Source: CAZCEC01 sp964497615
GTDB taxonomy: Bacteria > Chloroflexota > Anaerolineae > Anaerolineales > UBA6663
Direction: 5' to 3'
NCBI GenBank assembly: GCA_964497615.1
Contig: CAZCEC010000019.1
Span: 35,605 to 99,604 of the forward strand
DNA length: 64,000 bases
A program made the position numbers and the translations under genes. Positions 41,153-49,186 of the stretch are shown here, piece by piece. The notes under the pieces are model-generated. The model was given only the letters and a program-made list of their open reading frames with translations, ran no database searches and was not told where the DNA came from. The stretch's first letter is position 1; each line of letters opens with the position of its first letter.

Positions 41153-42706
41153 ATGTCCACCCCGCCGCCCGACCCCCGCCTCCTCCACCTGCGCGAAGTG
41201 CGCCGCCAGGCCGCGGCCGGCGGCGGCCCCGACCGCATCGCGCGCCAGCGCGCCAAGGGCAAGCTCACCGCCCGCGAGCGCCTCGATCTCCTGCTGGACC
41301 CCGGCACGTTCAATGAGCTAGAGCCTTTCATCACCCACCAGGGCGATGAGTTGGGCCTGGGCTTGCAGCCCTACCTGGGCGACGGCGTGCTCACCGGCTA
41401 CGGCCAGATTGACGGCCGCACCGTGTACGTCTACGCCCAGGACTTCACCATCTATGGCGGCACGCTCAGCGAGATGCAGAGCCACAAGATTTGCCGCGTG
41501 ATGGACCTGGCCCTGCGCAACGGCCTGCCCGTCGTCGGGCTGATCGACTCCGGCGGCGCCCGCATCCAGGAAGGCGTCAAGAGCATGGGCGGCTACGCCG
41601 AACTCTTCCGCCGCAACGCCCAATACTCCGGCGTCATCCCGCAGATCAGCGTCATGCTCGGCCCGTGCGCGGGCGGCGCCGCCTACTCGCCCGCCCTCAC
41701 CGACCTCATCATCATGGTCGAGCGCCACTCGTATATGTTCCTCACCGGCCCGGAGGTCATCAAGGCCGTCACCGGCGAGGTGGTGGACCCCGAGAGCCTG
41801 GGCGGCGCCGAGGTGCACATGGCCCTCAGCGGCACCGCCCACCTGGCCGCGCCCTCCGAGCACGCCGCGCTGGCCCTGTGCCGCCGCGTGCTCGGCTATT
41901 TGCCCGCCAATAATGTCGAGAACCCGCCCTACGCGCCGCCCCAGCCGCCTGCGCTCGATGTGGACCTGAATGCCATCGTGCCCCTCGACCCGTCTGAGCC
42001 GTACGACATGCACACCGTCATCGGCGCGCTGGTGGATGGCGGCACCTGGGTCGAGCTTCAGCCTGCCTTTGGCCGCAACGCCATCGTCGGGCTGGCGCGG
42101 CTGGGCGGGCACAGCGTGGGCGTGGTGGCCCAGGAGCCCAGCGTCATGGCCGGCGTGATTGACATTGACGCCTCCGACAAGATCACCCGCTTCGTGCGCA
42201 TGTGCGACTGCTTCAACGTGCCCCTCGTCACCCTGGTCGATTCCCCCGGCTTCCTCCCCGGCGTGGACCAGGAGCATCGCGGCATCATCCGCCACGGGGC
42301 CAAGGTGCTCTACGCCTATTCCGAAGCAACCGTGCCCAAGATCAGCGTCATCACCCGCAAGGCCTACGGCGGCGCCTACGTGGTGATGAGCAGCAAGTAC
42401 CTCGGCACCGACGTGAACTATGCCTGGCCCAGCGCCGAGATCGCCGTGATGGGCGCCGAGGGCGCGGCCAACATCCTCTTCAAGCAGCAAATTCAATCCG
42501 CCGCGGACCCCGCCGCCGAGCGCGCCCGCCTGGCCGCCGACTACCGCGCCCGCTTTAACAATCCCTACCACGCCGCCAGCGCTGGCTACGTGGACGACAT
42601 CATCGAGCCGATGGAGACGCGGACCAAACTCATCGCCGCCCTGGGCGCCCTGCGCGACAAGTATTCGCCCGCGCCCCCGCGCAAGCACGGCAACATTCCG
42701 GTCTAG
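41153..42706 (+). CDS. mmdA: Acyl-CoA decarboxylase/carboxylase carboxyltransferase subunit
   Basis: 517 residues from ATG 41153, the normal length for the PccB/MmdA family. The acyl-CoA and carboxybiotin sites show in RQRAKGKLTARERLDLLLDP, GLIDSGGARIQEGVKSMGGY, LGPCAGGAAYSPALTDLIIM, VPLVTLVDSPGFLPGVDQEH, RKAYGGAYVVMSSKYLGTDV and AWPSAEIAVMGAEGAANILF. It moves the carboxyl group between methylmalonyl-CoA (or a related acyl-CoA) and biotin. The following mmdD, mmdC and mmdB homologues make it the alpha subunit of a Na+-pumping decarboxylase rather than an ATP-driven carboxylase. Confidence 0.92.
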   Translation: MSTPPPDPRLLHLREVRRQAAAGGGPDRIARQRAKGKLTARERLDLLLDPGTFNELEPFITHQGDELGLGLQPYLGDGVLTGYGQIDGRTVYVYAQDFTIYGGTLSEMQSHKICRVMDLALRNGLPVVGLIDSGGARIQEGVKSMGGYAELFRRNAQYSGVIPQISVMLGPCAGGAAYSPALTDLIIMVERHSYMFLTGPEVIKAVTGEVVDPESLGGAEVHMALSGTAHLAAPSEHAALALCRRVLGYLPANNVENPPYAPPQPPALDVDLNAIVPLDPSEPYDMHTVIGALVDGGTWVELQPAFGRNAIVGLARLGGHSVGVVAQEPSVMAGVIDIDASDKITRFVRMCDCFNVPLVTLVDSPGFLPGVDQEHRGIIRHGAKVLYAYSEATVPKISVITRKAYGGAYVVMSSKYLGTDVNYAWPSAEIAVMGAEGAANILFKQQIQSAADPAAERARLAADYRARFNNPYHAASAGYVDDIIEPMETRTKLIAALGALRDKYSPAPPRKHGNIPV

Positions 42707-42714
42707 CCCGGTAG

Positions 42715-42755
42715 CGACGACCGACGAAAGCCGAAAGACGAAGGACGAAGTCAAC
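42715..42755. repeat. GACGAAAG/GACGAAGGACGAAG word repeat
   Basis: Reverse-oriented copy of the CCTTCGTCCTTCGTC family at 17217-17262 and in dnaE2 inserts 2 and 4. CACGGACCACGGACCACG words follow up to the next gene. Confidence 0.7.
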
Positions 42756-42807
42756 GCTGCATCATTACATCACGGAACCCGCAACACGGACCACGGACCA
42801 CGCACCC

Positions 42808-43191
42808 ATGCCCGCCGACTTCATCCTTGCCCTCCAAATCTCACTCGTCGGCATGACCATCGTCTTCGCCGCTATCCTGCTGCTGTGGGGGCTGATGGCC
42901 CTGCTGGTGCGCCTGACCCCGGAGCCAGCGCCCGCCGAGTCTGACGCCGTCCCCGCCTCTGTCGCCGGCCGCCGAGTTGCCCTGCGCCAGCGCGCCGAGG
43001 CCGTTTTGGCCATGGACGCCGGCCCACGCGCTGCCCTGCGCCCGCGCGCGGCTGCCGCGGCTGTGGCCGCCCTGCTGGCCAACCTGCGCGCCGCGCCCGC
43101 CGCCCCGCCGCCCCCGCCCACCGCCACCGTCAGCCCCTGGCAGGCCGCCATGCGGGCCTATCGTCTTCGCCAGCGAGGCCCCACCCGATGA
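42808..43191 (+). CDS. mmdD: OadG-family small membrane subunit of the decarboxylase
   Basis: 127 residues. One N-terminal membrane helix (ALQISLVGMTIVFAAILLLW) with the G-M-T-I-V-F pattern of OadG/MmdD, then an Ala/Pro-rich cytoplasmic region. In relatives this subunit holds the complex together between the membrane beta and soluble alpha subunits. It overlaps mmdC by four bases (ATGA). Confidence 0.85.
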   Translation: MPADFILALQISLVGMTIVFAAILLLWGLMALLVRLTPEPAPAESDAVPASVAGRRVALRQRAEAVLAMDAGPRAALRPRAAAAAVAALLANLRAAPAAPPPPPTATVSPWQAAMRAYRLRQRGPTR

Positions 43192-43661
43192 CCACCATTC
43201 GCGTCACCGTGCAGGGTGAGACTTTCACCGTCGAGGTCCAGGACCCTCAGGCGCGCCCCGTCGTCGCTCTGGTGGACGGCGAGCGCTTCGAAATCTGGCC
43301 CGAGGCCGAGCCAACCGGCGCCTCCGCGTCTTCCTCCGTAGCGCGGCCCTCTGCGAAGCGCCCCCTGGGGGTTACGGGCCGCGACCCTGCCGATGCGGCC
43401 TCCGCCCCGCCGCCCCTCGCGCACCCCTCCAATGGGCAATCCGCCTCGGCCCAGGCTGTGCTCGCCCCGTTGCCGGGCGTGGTGGCCGCCATCAGCGTCC
43501 AGCCGGGCGATGTCGTTGCGGTGGGGCAGGAACTGCTTGCCATCGAGGCCATGAAGATGAAGAACGTGGTCCGCGCCGTGCGCGCCGGCGCCATCGCCCG
43601 CGTGCACGTCGCCCCCGGCCAAAGCGTCCAGCACAAGCAGGTCCTGGTAGAGTATGAGTAA
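43188..43661 (+). CDS. mmdC: Biotin carboxyl carrier subunit
   Basis: 157 residues. An N-terminal ~45-residue beta region (TTIRVTVQGETFTVEVQDPQ) precedes a linker and the C-terminal biotinyl domain. The biotin-accepting Lys123 lies in IEAMKMKNVV. It shuttles carboxyl from MmdA to the membrane subunit. The linker (residues about 51-73) is encoded by a genomic repeat also present between genes at 60237-60299, so a mobile or expanding repeat was accepted in frame. Confidence 0.93.
   Translation: MTTIRVTVQGETFTVEVQDPQARPVVALVDGERFEIWPEAEPTGASASSSVARPSAKRPLGVTGRDPADAASAPPPLAHPSNGQSASAQAVLAPLPGVVAAISVQPGDVVAVGQELLAIEAMKMKNVVRAVRAGAIARVHVAPGQSVQHKQVLVEYE
43338..43404. repeat. Repeat inside the mmdC linker, copy 1
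   Basis: Shares the order GTAGC, CCCTCTGCGAAGCGCCCCC, GGTTACGGG, GCGACCC and CGGCCTCCG with 60237-60299. It encodes RPSAKRPLGVTGRDPADAAS in the linker. Confidence 0.8.
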
Positions 43662-43677
43662 CGCCGCCCATCGGCCC

Positions 43678-43711
43678 TGTCATTCCGAGGCGCACTTGGC
43701 CGAGGAATCTA
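43678..43711. repeat. Half-copy of the TGTCATTCCGAGG...GAGGAATCT repeat
   Basis: TGTCATTCCGAGG, a variable middle, CCGAGGAATCT, between mmdC and mmdB. It is a break in an otherwise tight operon. Confidence 0.8.
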
Positions 43712-43750
43712 GGTTTCGCTGCCCGGTCCAGGGATAGGCGGGCCATACAC

Positions 43751-44878
43751 ATGGACCTCAGCCAACTGCTCCCGCTGCTCACCCAGGGCCTGGCCGCCTT
43801 CACGCTGGGGCATGCCTTTATGCTGGCCGCCGGAGCTGCCCTCATCTGGCTGGCCATCGCCAAGGAATATGAGCCGGTGCTGCTCTTGCCCATCGGCCTG
43901 GGCTGCATCCTGGCCAACATCCCGCTCACCGGCCTCACCGAGGGCGAAGGGCTGTTCGCCCTGCTGTACCGCGCCGGCATCAGCACCGAGCTGTTCCCGC
44001 TGCTCATCTTCATCGGGGTGGGGGCGATGCTCGATTTCAGCCCGCTGCTGGCCCAGCCGCGCCTGGCCCTGCTGGGCGCCGCCGGGCAGTTCGGCATTTT
44101 CGGCGTGCTGCTGCTGGCCGTGCTGTTGGGCTTTCCCCTCAACGAGGCCGCCTCCATCGGCGTCATCGGCGCCATTGATGGCCCCACCTCCATCTTCGTC
44201 GCCAGCCAGTTGGCCCCGCGCCTGCTGGCCCCCATCGCCGTCGCCGCCTATTCCTACATGAGCCTGGTGCCCATCATCCAGCCGCCCCTCATGCGCCTGC
44301 TCACCACCCCTGCCGAGCGCCGTATCCGCATGGAATACGTGCCCCGCCCCGTGTCGCGCCGCGCCCGCATCCTGTTCCCCGTGCTGGTCACCGTGGTGGT
44401 GGGGCTGCTGGTGCCGGCGGCCACGCCCCTCATCGGCATGCTCATGCTCGGCAATCTCCTGCGCGAGAGCGGCGTGGTGGCCCGCCTCAGCCAGTCCGCG
44501 CAGACCGAGATCGTCAACGTCGCCACCCTGTTCCTGGGCCTTACCATTGGCTCCACCATGAGCGCCGCCAGTTTCATCAATTGGGACACCGGCCGCATCC
44601 TCCTCCTGGGCCTGCTGGCCTTCGCGCTCGACACCGCCGCCGGCCTGCTCTTCGGCAAGTTCCTGGCCTTCGTCACGCGCGGCGCCATCAACCCGCTGGT
44701 GGGGGCGGCCGGCATCAGCGCCTTTCCCATGGCCGGGCGGCTCGTCGCGCGCCTGGCCCAGGAGGAAGACTTCGACAACTTCGTGCTCATGCACGCCATG
44801 GGCGCCAATACCGCCGGCCAACTCGCCAGCGTGATGGCCGGTGGGGTGCTGTTAGCTCTAGTGAGCGGATTGGCTTAA
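43751..44878 (+). CDS. mmdB: Na+-translocating decarboxylase beta subunit (OadB/MmdB family)
   Basis: 375 residues with about nine to eleven helices. Family motifs: LLPIGLGCILANIP, FPLLIFIGVGAMLDFSPLLA, GAIDGPTSIFVASQLAPRLL with Asp143 as the Na+-site acid, AAYSYMSLVPIIQPPLMRLL, NPLVGAAGISAFPMAGR and MHAMGANTAGQLASVMAGG. It decarboxylates carboxybiotin and exports two Na+, turning methylmalonyl-CoA (or malonyl/glutaconyl-CoA) decarboxylation into a sodium gradient. A UspA gene follows 10 bases later. Confidence 0.95.
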   Translation: MDLSQLLPLLTQGLAAFTLGHAFMLAAGAALIWLAIAKEYEPVLLLPIGLGCILANIPLTGLTEGEGLFALLYRAGISTELFPLLIFIGVGAMLDFSPLLAQPRLALLGAAGQFGIFGVLLLAVLLGFPLNEAASIGVIGAIDGPTSIFVASQLAPRLLAPIAVAAYSYMSLVPIIQPPLMRLLTTPAERRIRMEYVPRPVSRRARILFPVLVTVVVGLLVPAATPLIGMLMLGNLLRESGVVARLSQSAQTEIVNVATLFLGLTIGSTMSAASFINWDTGRILLLGLLAFALDTAAGLLFGKFLAFVTRGAINPLVGAAGISAFPMAGRLVARLAQEEDFDNFVLMHAMGANTAGQLASVMAGGVLLALVSGLA

Positions 44879-44888
44879 GGAGTTCCTC

Positions 44889-45788
44889 ATGTTCACCAAG
44901 ATTCTTGTCCCCCTGGACGGTTCGGCCCTGGCCGAGCGCGCGCTGCTGCCGGCCCTCACCATCGCCCGCTTCTACAACGCCGAAGTCATGCTCGTGCGCG
45001 TGCCCGAAGCCGTGCAAATGTTCATCCCTGCCGAGGGCGGCCTGGGCATGCACTATCCCGATCGCGCCCAGGAGCAGGCTCGCGGCGCCGCCTGGACCTA
45101 CCTGCAGGGCGTGCAGGCCGAACGCGGTGTGAACGGCGTTCCCCTCGCGGCGCGGCTGGCCGATGGCGATGTCGCCAGCGCCCTGGTGGACGCTGCCGTC
45201 GAAGAGCGCGCCGACCTCATCGTCATGTCGTCGCACGGCTATTCGGGCGTCACCCGCTGGGTGCTGGGCAGCGTGGCCGAGAAGGTGCTGCGCGCTGCAG
45301 CTTGCCCGGTGCTCATCGTGCGCGCCCCACAGCCCATTCAGCGCGTGCTCATCCCGCTCGACGGATCGCCCCTGGCCGGCCATGCCCTGGCCCCCGCCCT
45401 GGACCTGGCCGAGGCCCTTGGCGCCAGCGTCCTCCTGTTGCGCGTCCTGCCCGATGTCGGGCCGCACGAGCTTGAAACGCTGGATGAGCTGGAGCGCGGC
45501 CTGAGCGACCGGATGCTGGACGACGCGCACGAAGGCGCGCAAGCCTACCTCGACGGCATGGCCGCAACCTTTGCGCGCCCCGGCGTCGAGATCAAGACCC
45601 TGGTCAGCGCCGGGGCGGTGGCGCCGGCCATCCTCAAGCAGGCCGAGCTGGGCGACATGGATCTGATCGCGATGGCCACCCACGGCCGCACCGGGCTGCG
45701 CCGCTGGATCTATGGCAGCGTCACCGAGAAGGTGCTGCACACCGCCGCCACCTCCATGCTCGTCGTCCGCCCGCACGAAATGCGCTAA
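44889..45788 (+). CDS. Tandem universal stress protein
   Basis: 299 residues, two UspA domains fused. Each begins with a beta strand plus P-L-D-G-S (KILVPLDGSALAERALLPAL; VLIPLDGSPLAGHALAPALD) and ends with the ATP motif (SSHGYSGVTRWVLGSVAEKV; ATHGRTGLRRWIYGSVTEKV). AAGGAG precedes the ATG. It lies directly after the sodium-pump operon and may be cotranscribed. Confidence 0.94.
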   Translation: MFTKILVPLDGSALAERALLPALTIARFYNAEVMLVRVPEAVQMFIPAEGGLGMHYPDRAQEQARGAAWTYLQGVQAERGVNGVPLAARLADGDVASALVDAAVEERADLIVMSSHGYSGVTRWVLGSVAEKVLRAAACPVLIVRAPQPIQRVLIPLDGSPLAGHALAPALDLAEALGASVLLLRVLPDVGPHELETLDELERGLSDRMLDDAHEGAQAYLDGMAATFARPGVEIKTLVSAGAVAPAILKQAELGDMDLIAMATHGRTGLRRWIYGSVTEKVLHTAATSMLVVRPHEMR

Positions 45789-45811
45789 CTCCTCGCTGTC
45801 CGCACATCTCT

Positions 45812-45851
45812 CCCCCTTCCCTTGTAGGGAAGGGGGTTGGGGGGATAGGTC
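45812..45851. repeat. CCCCCTTCCC...GGGGGATAGGTC repeat, copy 2
   Basis: Arms 45812-45821 and 45827-45836 form a perfect 10-bp stem, followed by TTGGGGGGATAGGTC. It probably also terminates the preceding UspA transcript. Confidence 0.75.
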
Positions 45852-45868
45852 GTGCCACCAACTGCGGG

Positions 45869-45874
45869 TATAAT
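45869..45874 (+). promoter_or_regulatory. -10 box TATAAT before the lipoprotein
   Basis: GGGTATAAT lies 44 bases before the TTG start. No clear -35 box is seen. Confidence 0.5.
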
Positions 45875-45917
45875 TCTCCCCGCCGCCCGCATTCCCTTAC
45901 GAATTCAGGAGTTTGGA

Positions 45918-46601
45918 TTGACCGTAGCAACCCGCATGGCGCAACTGAGCCGCGTATGGAAACTGAGCCTCCTGCTGGCCCTGCTGGCAGCCGCCGCCTG
46001 CGCGCCCACCCCGCCGCCGGCCTCGTCCACGCCGCTCCCGCCCACCGCCACGGCCTCGCCCACGCTCACCACCACCCTCGCGCCCTCGGCCACGCCCACC
46101 ACCACCCCTGCGCCCAGCAGCACCCCCACCGCGACGCCCACGGCCGAGCCGCCCACCAGCACCGCCAGCCCCAGTGCCACGGCCACTGCCACTGCCACCG
46201 AGACGCCCACCGCCACCAACACCACGCCCCCCAGCGCGCCCGGCGGCGGCGATTTCGCGCCCACCTCGCCTGGCCGGTGGAACACCTCCACCCCGGTGGA
46301 TAACGCCGCCGGGTGTAGCGGCACCATCCTGGCCCCCTACGGCCCCGTCATCATCCGGCCCAATGCCTCCGGCCTGGGCTGGGTCAACACCGCCAACGAA
46401 GACTACACTCTCACCCGCCTGGGGCCGAACGTCTATCAGTATTCCGGCAACACCACCCGCGGCGATGGCCTGGTGACCATCGGCGTCACCTTCACCAGCG
46501 CCACCACCTTCAACATGTCGCGCGTCTTCGCGCCCACGGCCGAGCCTGGCTGTACCCACACCTATGCCCAGACCGGCACCTTCGAATTTGCGGTACCATA
46601 G
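45918..46601 (+). CDS. Thr/Pro-rich lipoprotein, unknown function
   Basis: 227 residues from TTG 45918, which has AGGAG six bases upstream (ATG 45936 is an alternative). The signal peptide (VWKLSLLLALLAAAAC) ends in a lipobox. Next comes a ~75-residue Thr/Pro/Ser/Ala linker, a typical cell-wall spacer, and a C-terminal ~100-residue beta-rich domain (NAAGCSGTILAPYGPVIIRP, QYSGNTTRGDGLVTIGVTFT) with two Cys that may form a disulfide. The domain is not recognised. Confidence 0.8.
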   Translation: MTVATRMAQLSRVWKLSLLLALLAAAACAPTPPPASSTPLPPTATASPTLTTTLAPSATPTTTPAPSSTPTATPTAEPPTSTASPSATATATATETPTATNTTPPSAPGGGDFAPTSPGRWNTSTPVDNAAGCSGTILAPYGPVIIRPNASGLGWVNTANEDYTLTRLGPNVYQYSGNTTRGDGLVTIGVTFTSATTFNMSRVFAPTAEPGCTHTYAQTGTFEFAVP

Positions 46602-46610
46602 CGCACTCAT

Positions 46611-46651
46611 TTGCTTTTACTCCGCGTTCTCCGCGCGCTCCGCGGTGAGAT
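46611..46651. repeat. CTCCGCGTTCTCCGCGCGCTCCGCGG word repeat
   Basis: Copy of the family at 18296-18332, written here in split form: CTCCGCG, TTCTCCGCG, CGCTCCGCGGTGAGA. It lies in the gap before the glycosidase gene. Confidence 0.65.
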
Positions 46652-46700
46652 AAGCGGCTGGCTTCCACGTCTACCGGTGATCGTCAAGCAGGAGGTATCC

Positions 46701-48854
46701 ATGACTGAACTGTCCAAGCGCCGTTGGCTCTCCCCCCGCTTTTGGCTCCTCGGCCTGGCGCTGCTCCTCGCGCCCGTGCTCATCAGCGCCGACCGTGCCC
46801 AGGTGGGCGAACCCTGCGACCCCGCCAACGCCTGCTTCGATGTGAGCATCAGCCTGCCCGCCGTCGTCGGCGATATCTACCTCGACGGCGCCCTCATCGT
46901 CCCCGGCGTCAACAGCGTCCGCCTGCATGCCGCGCCCGGCGTGCCGCACACCATCGAGGTCCGCAATTTCCAGGACCCCACCACGCCCAACTACGGCAGC
47001 CTGTTCATCTACCCCGATCAAAGCACCGTGGTGCAGGCCAATGGCGGCGTCATCTGGCGCGTGCCCTTCTATCCGCGCACCCAGTACATCCGCGGCACCC
47101 TGCGCTACGCCTGCGAGCCCCTGGGCCGCGCCGCCGCCGACAGTATCGCCTGCCGCGTGACGATTGACGGCGTGACCATGCCCGACGTGCCCCCTGGCGG
47201 CGTGGTCAACTACACCCTCGACCCCGGCACGCGCTCGGTGCACACCGATCTCGTCGGGGACAGCGCCGGCAACTGGAGCGTGCTGGTCCGCGACGACGCG
47301 CCCGTGATCTTCGCCGGCCGCACCACCTGGCTCACCGCCAGCTTCCCGCTCAAGGGCCGCTTCACCATCTCGGTGCTGCCCGCCGGCCTCGTGGGCGATA
47401 TCTATGTGGACGGCATCCTGATCGCCGCGCAGTCCGCCTCGGCCACCACGCTCACCACGCCGCAGGTGCTCCACACGGTCGAGGTCCGCAACGTGGTGGA
47501 CCCGGCCGCCAACGGCCGCTACCGCTACAACGATCTCAGCACCCAGGCCATCACCTTTGCGGGCGGCAACCGCTTCGTCTATTTGCGCCCGCAGCGGGTG
47601 TGGCTCCAGGGCACGCTCAACCTGTTCTGCCAGCTCAACGGCAAGACCGCCAGCGACGACGCGCAGTGCCAGGTGAAGGTCAACGGCGGCGAAGTGGCCC
47701 TGGTGCCCGCCGGCACGCGCAGTCTCATCAGCCTCGGCATCGGCACGCACACCCTGGAGGTGGCCGTGGTGGGCGCGAGCGCCGGCCGCTGGGGCGGCCC
47801 GGTCAGCACGCCCATCACCATCTTTGGCGGCGGCACCACCTGGTACACCGCCCGCTTTGCCCTGCTGCCCACCGCGCCGGTCTCGCCGCCCGTGGGCGCG
47901 GCCCCGCCGCCGCCGCCCTCCGGCGTCATCAACACCGGTTTTGAGCTGGGCGGGCAGGTGGCCGGCTTCGACCGGCCCGACCTCATGCGCCACGCCGGCA
48001 TGCTCTGGGTCAAGCGCCAGGTGCGCTGGAGCCCCGGCGCCACCGCCGACGCGGGTATGATCAACGACGCGCACGGCCGCGGCTTTAAGATTCTCCTCAG
48101 CGTCCTCGGCCATCCCGAGGACATCCGCGGCGGCGCCAACTACGCCGACTTTGCCCGTTTCGTGGGCGACCTGGCCCGCATGGGCGCCGATGGCATCGAA
48201 GTCTGGAATGAGATGAACATTGACCGCGAGTGGCCGCAGGGCGAGATCGACCCGGCCCGCTACACCGAACTCCTGCGCCAGTCGTACAACGCTATCAAGG
48301 CCGCCAACCCCGGCACCCTGGTCATCTCCGGCGCGCCCGCGCCCACCGGCGCGGAGGGCGCCTTTGGCCGCGCCCGCGTGTGGAACGACAACACCTTCCT
48401 GGCCGGCATGGCCGCCGCCGGGGCCGCCAACTACATGGACTGCATCGGCGCGCACTACAACGAGGGCATCATCAGCCCCCTGCAAACCACCGGCGACCCG
48501 CGCGACCCGTACTACACCCGCTACTACGGCGGCATGGTCAGCACCTACTACTGGGCCTTTGGCGGCGCGCGCAAGGTGTGCTTCACCGAACTGGGCTACC
48601 TCACGCCCGAAGGCTACGGTCCGCTCTCGCCCAACTTCGGCTGGGCCGGCAATACCACCGTGGCCCAGCAGGCGCAGTGGCTGGCCGAGGCCGTCAGCCT
48701 GGCGCGCACGTCCATCAGCGTCCGCATGATCATCGTGTTCAACGTGGACCTGACGCACTACGGCGACGACCCGCAGGCCGGCTACGCCATGATCCGTCCC
48801 GGCGGCGCCTGCCCGGCGTGCGACTCGTTGCATAACGTCACTGGAGGCCGCTAG
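46701..48854 (+). CDS. Exported GH-A clan glycoside hydrolase-like protein with duplicated beta domain
   Basis: 717 residues from ATG 46701, behind AGGAGGT. Residues about 12-31 are a signal peptide or anchor. Two similar beta domains follow, each with V-G-D-I-Y-x-D-G...H-T-x-E-V-R-N (near residues 55-90 and 230-270). After a Pro-rich hinge, the C-terminal ~300 residues look like a TIM-barrel glycosidase. The acid/base would be Glu504 in EVWNEMNIDREWP and the nucleophile Glu630 in VCFTELGYLTPEG. The family cannot be fixed (GH5/GH39-like). The protein would act outside the cell on a polysaccharide. Confidence 0.75.
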   Translation: MTELSKRRWLSPRFWLLGLALLLAPVLISADRAQVGEPCDPANACFDVSISLPAVVGDIYLDGALIVPGVNSVRLHAAPGVPHTIEVRNFQDPTTPNYGSLFIYPDQSTVVQANGGVIWRVPFYPRTQYIRGTLRYACEPLGRAAADSIACRVTIDGVTMPDVPPGGVVNYTLDPGTRSVHTDLVGDSAGNWSVLVRDDAPVIFAGRTTWLTASFPLKGRFTISVLPAGLVGDIYVDGILIAAQSASATTLTTPQVLHTVEVRNVVDPAANGRYRYNDLSTQAITFAGGNRFVYLRPQRVWLQGTLNLFCQLNGKTASDDAQCQVKVNGGEVALVPAGTRSLISLGIGTHTLEVAVVGASAGRWGGPVSTPITIFGGGTTWYTARFALLPTAPVSPPVGAAPPPPPSGVINTGFELGGQVAGFDRPDLMRHAGMLWVKRQVRWSPGATADAGMINDAHGRGFKILLSVLGHPEDIRGGANYADFARFVGDLARMGADGIEVWNEMNIDREWPQGEIDPARYTELLRQSYNAIKAANPGTLVISGAPAPTGAEGAFGRARVWNDNTFLAGMAAAGAANYMDCIGAHYNEGIISPLQTTGDPRDPYYTRYYGGMVSTYYWAFGGARKVCFTELGYLTPEGYGPLSPNFGWAGNTTVAQQAQWLAEAVSLARTSISVRMIIVFNVDLTHYGDDPQAGYAMIRPGGACPACDSLHNVTGGR

Positions 48855-48902
48855 CCAGCCCGTCGGGCCATTGGTCAACTGGTGAACTGGTCAACCGGCT
48901 GG

Positions 48903-49050
48903 CATGTCATTCCGACGGGCCGCCTTTGCCCGGAGGAATCTTCCAGCCCACCGGCCCATGTCATTCCGACGGGCCGCCTTTGCCCGGAGGAATCTTCCTG
49001 CCCGCCGGCCCATGTCATTCCGACGGGCCGCCTTTGCCCGGAGGAATCTT
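48903..49050. repeat. Three tandem 54-bp copies of the CATGTCATTCCGAC...GGAGGAATCTT repeat
   Basis: Copies begin at 48903, 48957 and 49011; the last is cut short at 49050, where the small membrane gene begins. The unit is 18 codons long, so the frame is preserved through all copies. The GGAGGAATCTT end of the third copy forms the ribosome site of the next gene. A GGTCAACTGGTGAACTGG word precedes the array. Confidence 0.9.
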
Positions 49051-49053
49051 GTG

Positions 49054-49182
49054 ATGCGATTTCTGCGCGATAGAGTCCTCACCCGCGAAAACCTCGCCGC
49101 CCTCGTCCTCTGCCTGATCCTCATCGGCGTCGTCATCGCCACCGCCGACGCCGCGCCGCAGTGGATCTACCAAGGGTTCTAG
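49054..49182 (+). CDS. DltX-like single-TM microprotein
   Basis: 42 residues from ATG 49054 (GTG 49051 also possible). A charged start (MRFLRDRVLTRENL) is followed by one membrane helix (AALVLCLILIGVVIATADA) and the short end APQWIYQGF. DltX proteins are ~45-50 residues, have one helix, and end in F-I-Y-N-E-F, whose Tyr takes part in D-alanyl transfer with the MBOAT protein DltB. Here W-I-Y-Q-G-F keeps the Ile-Tyr and final Phe. The gene stops four bases before the MBOAT gene, as expected for a partner. The ribosome site GGAGGA comes from the upstream repeat. Confidence 0.7.
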   Translation: MRFLRDRVLTRENLAALVLCLILIGVVIATADAAPQWIYQGF

Positions 49183-49186
49183 GCCC

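Noticed and set aside
46671..48878. 735-codon open frame antisense to the glycosidase gene
   Set aside because: Shadow frame produced by GC-rich third positions; the plus-strand protein has a signal peptide, active-site motifs and a strong ribosome site.
48903..49050. Three tandem units as a possible CRISPR array
   Set aside because: The whole 54-bp unit is repeated with no unique spacers, and no cas genes are present.
48904..49182. 92-residue protein starting in the first tandem repeat
   Set aside because: The first 50 residues are only translated repeat (MSFRRAAFARRNLP units). The conserved part begins at 49054 with a good ribosome site.
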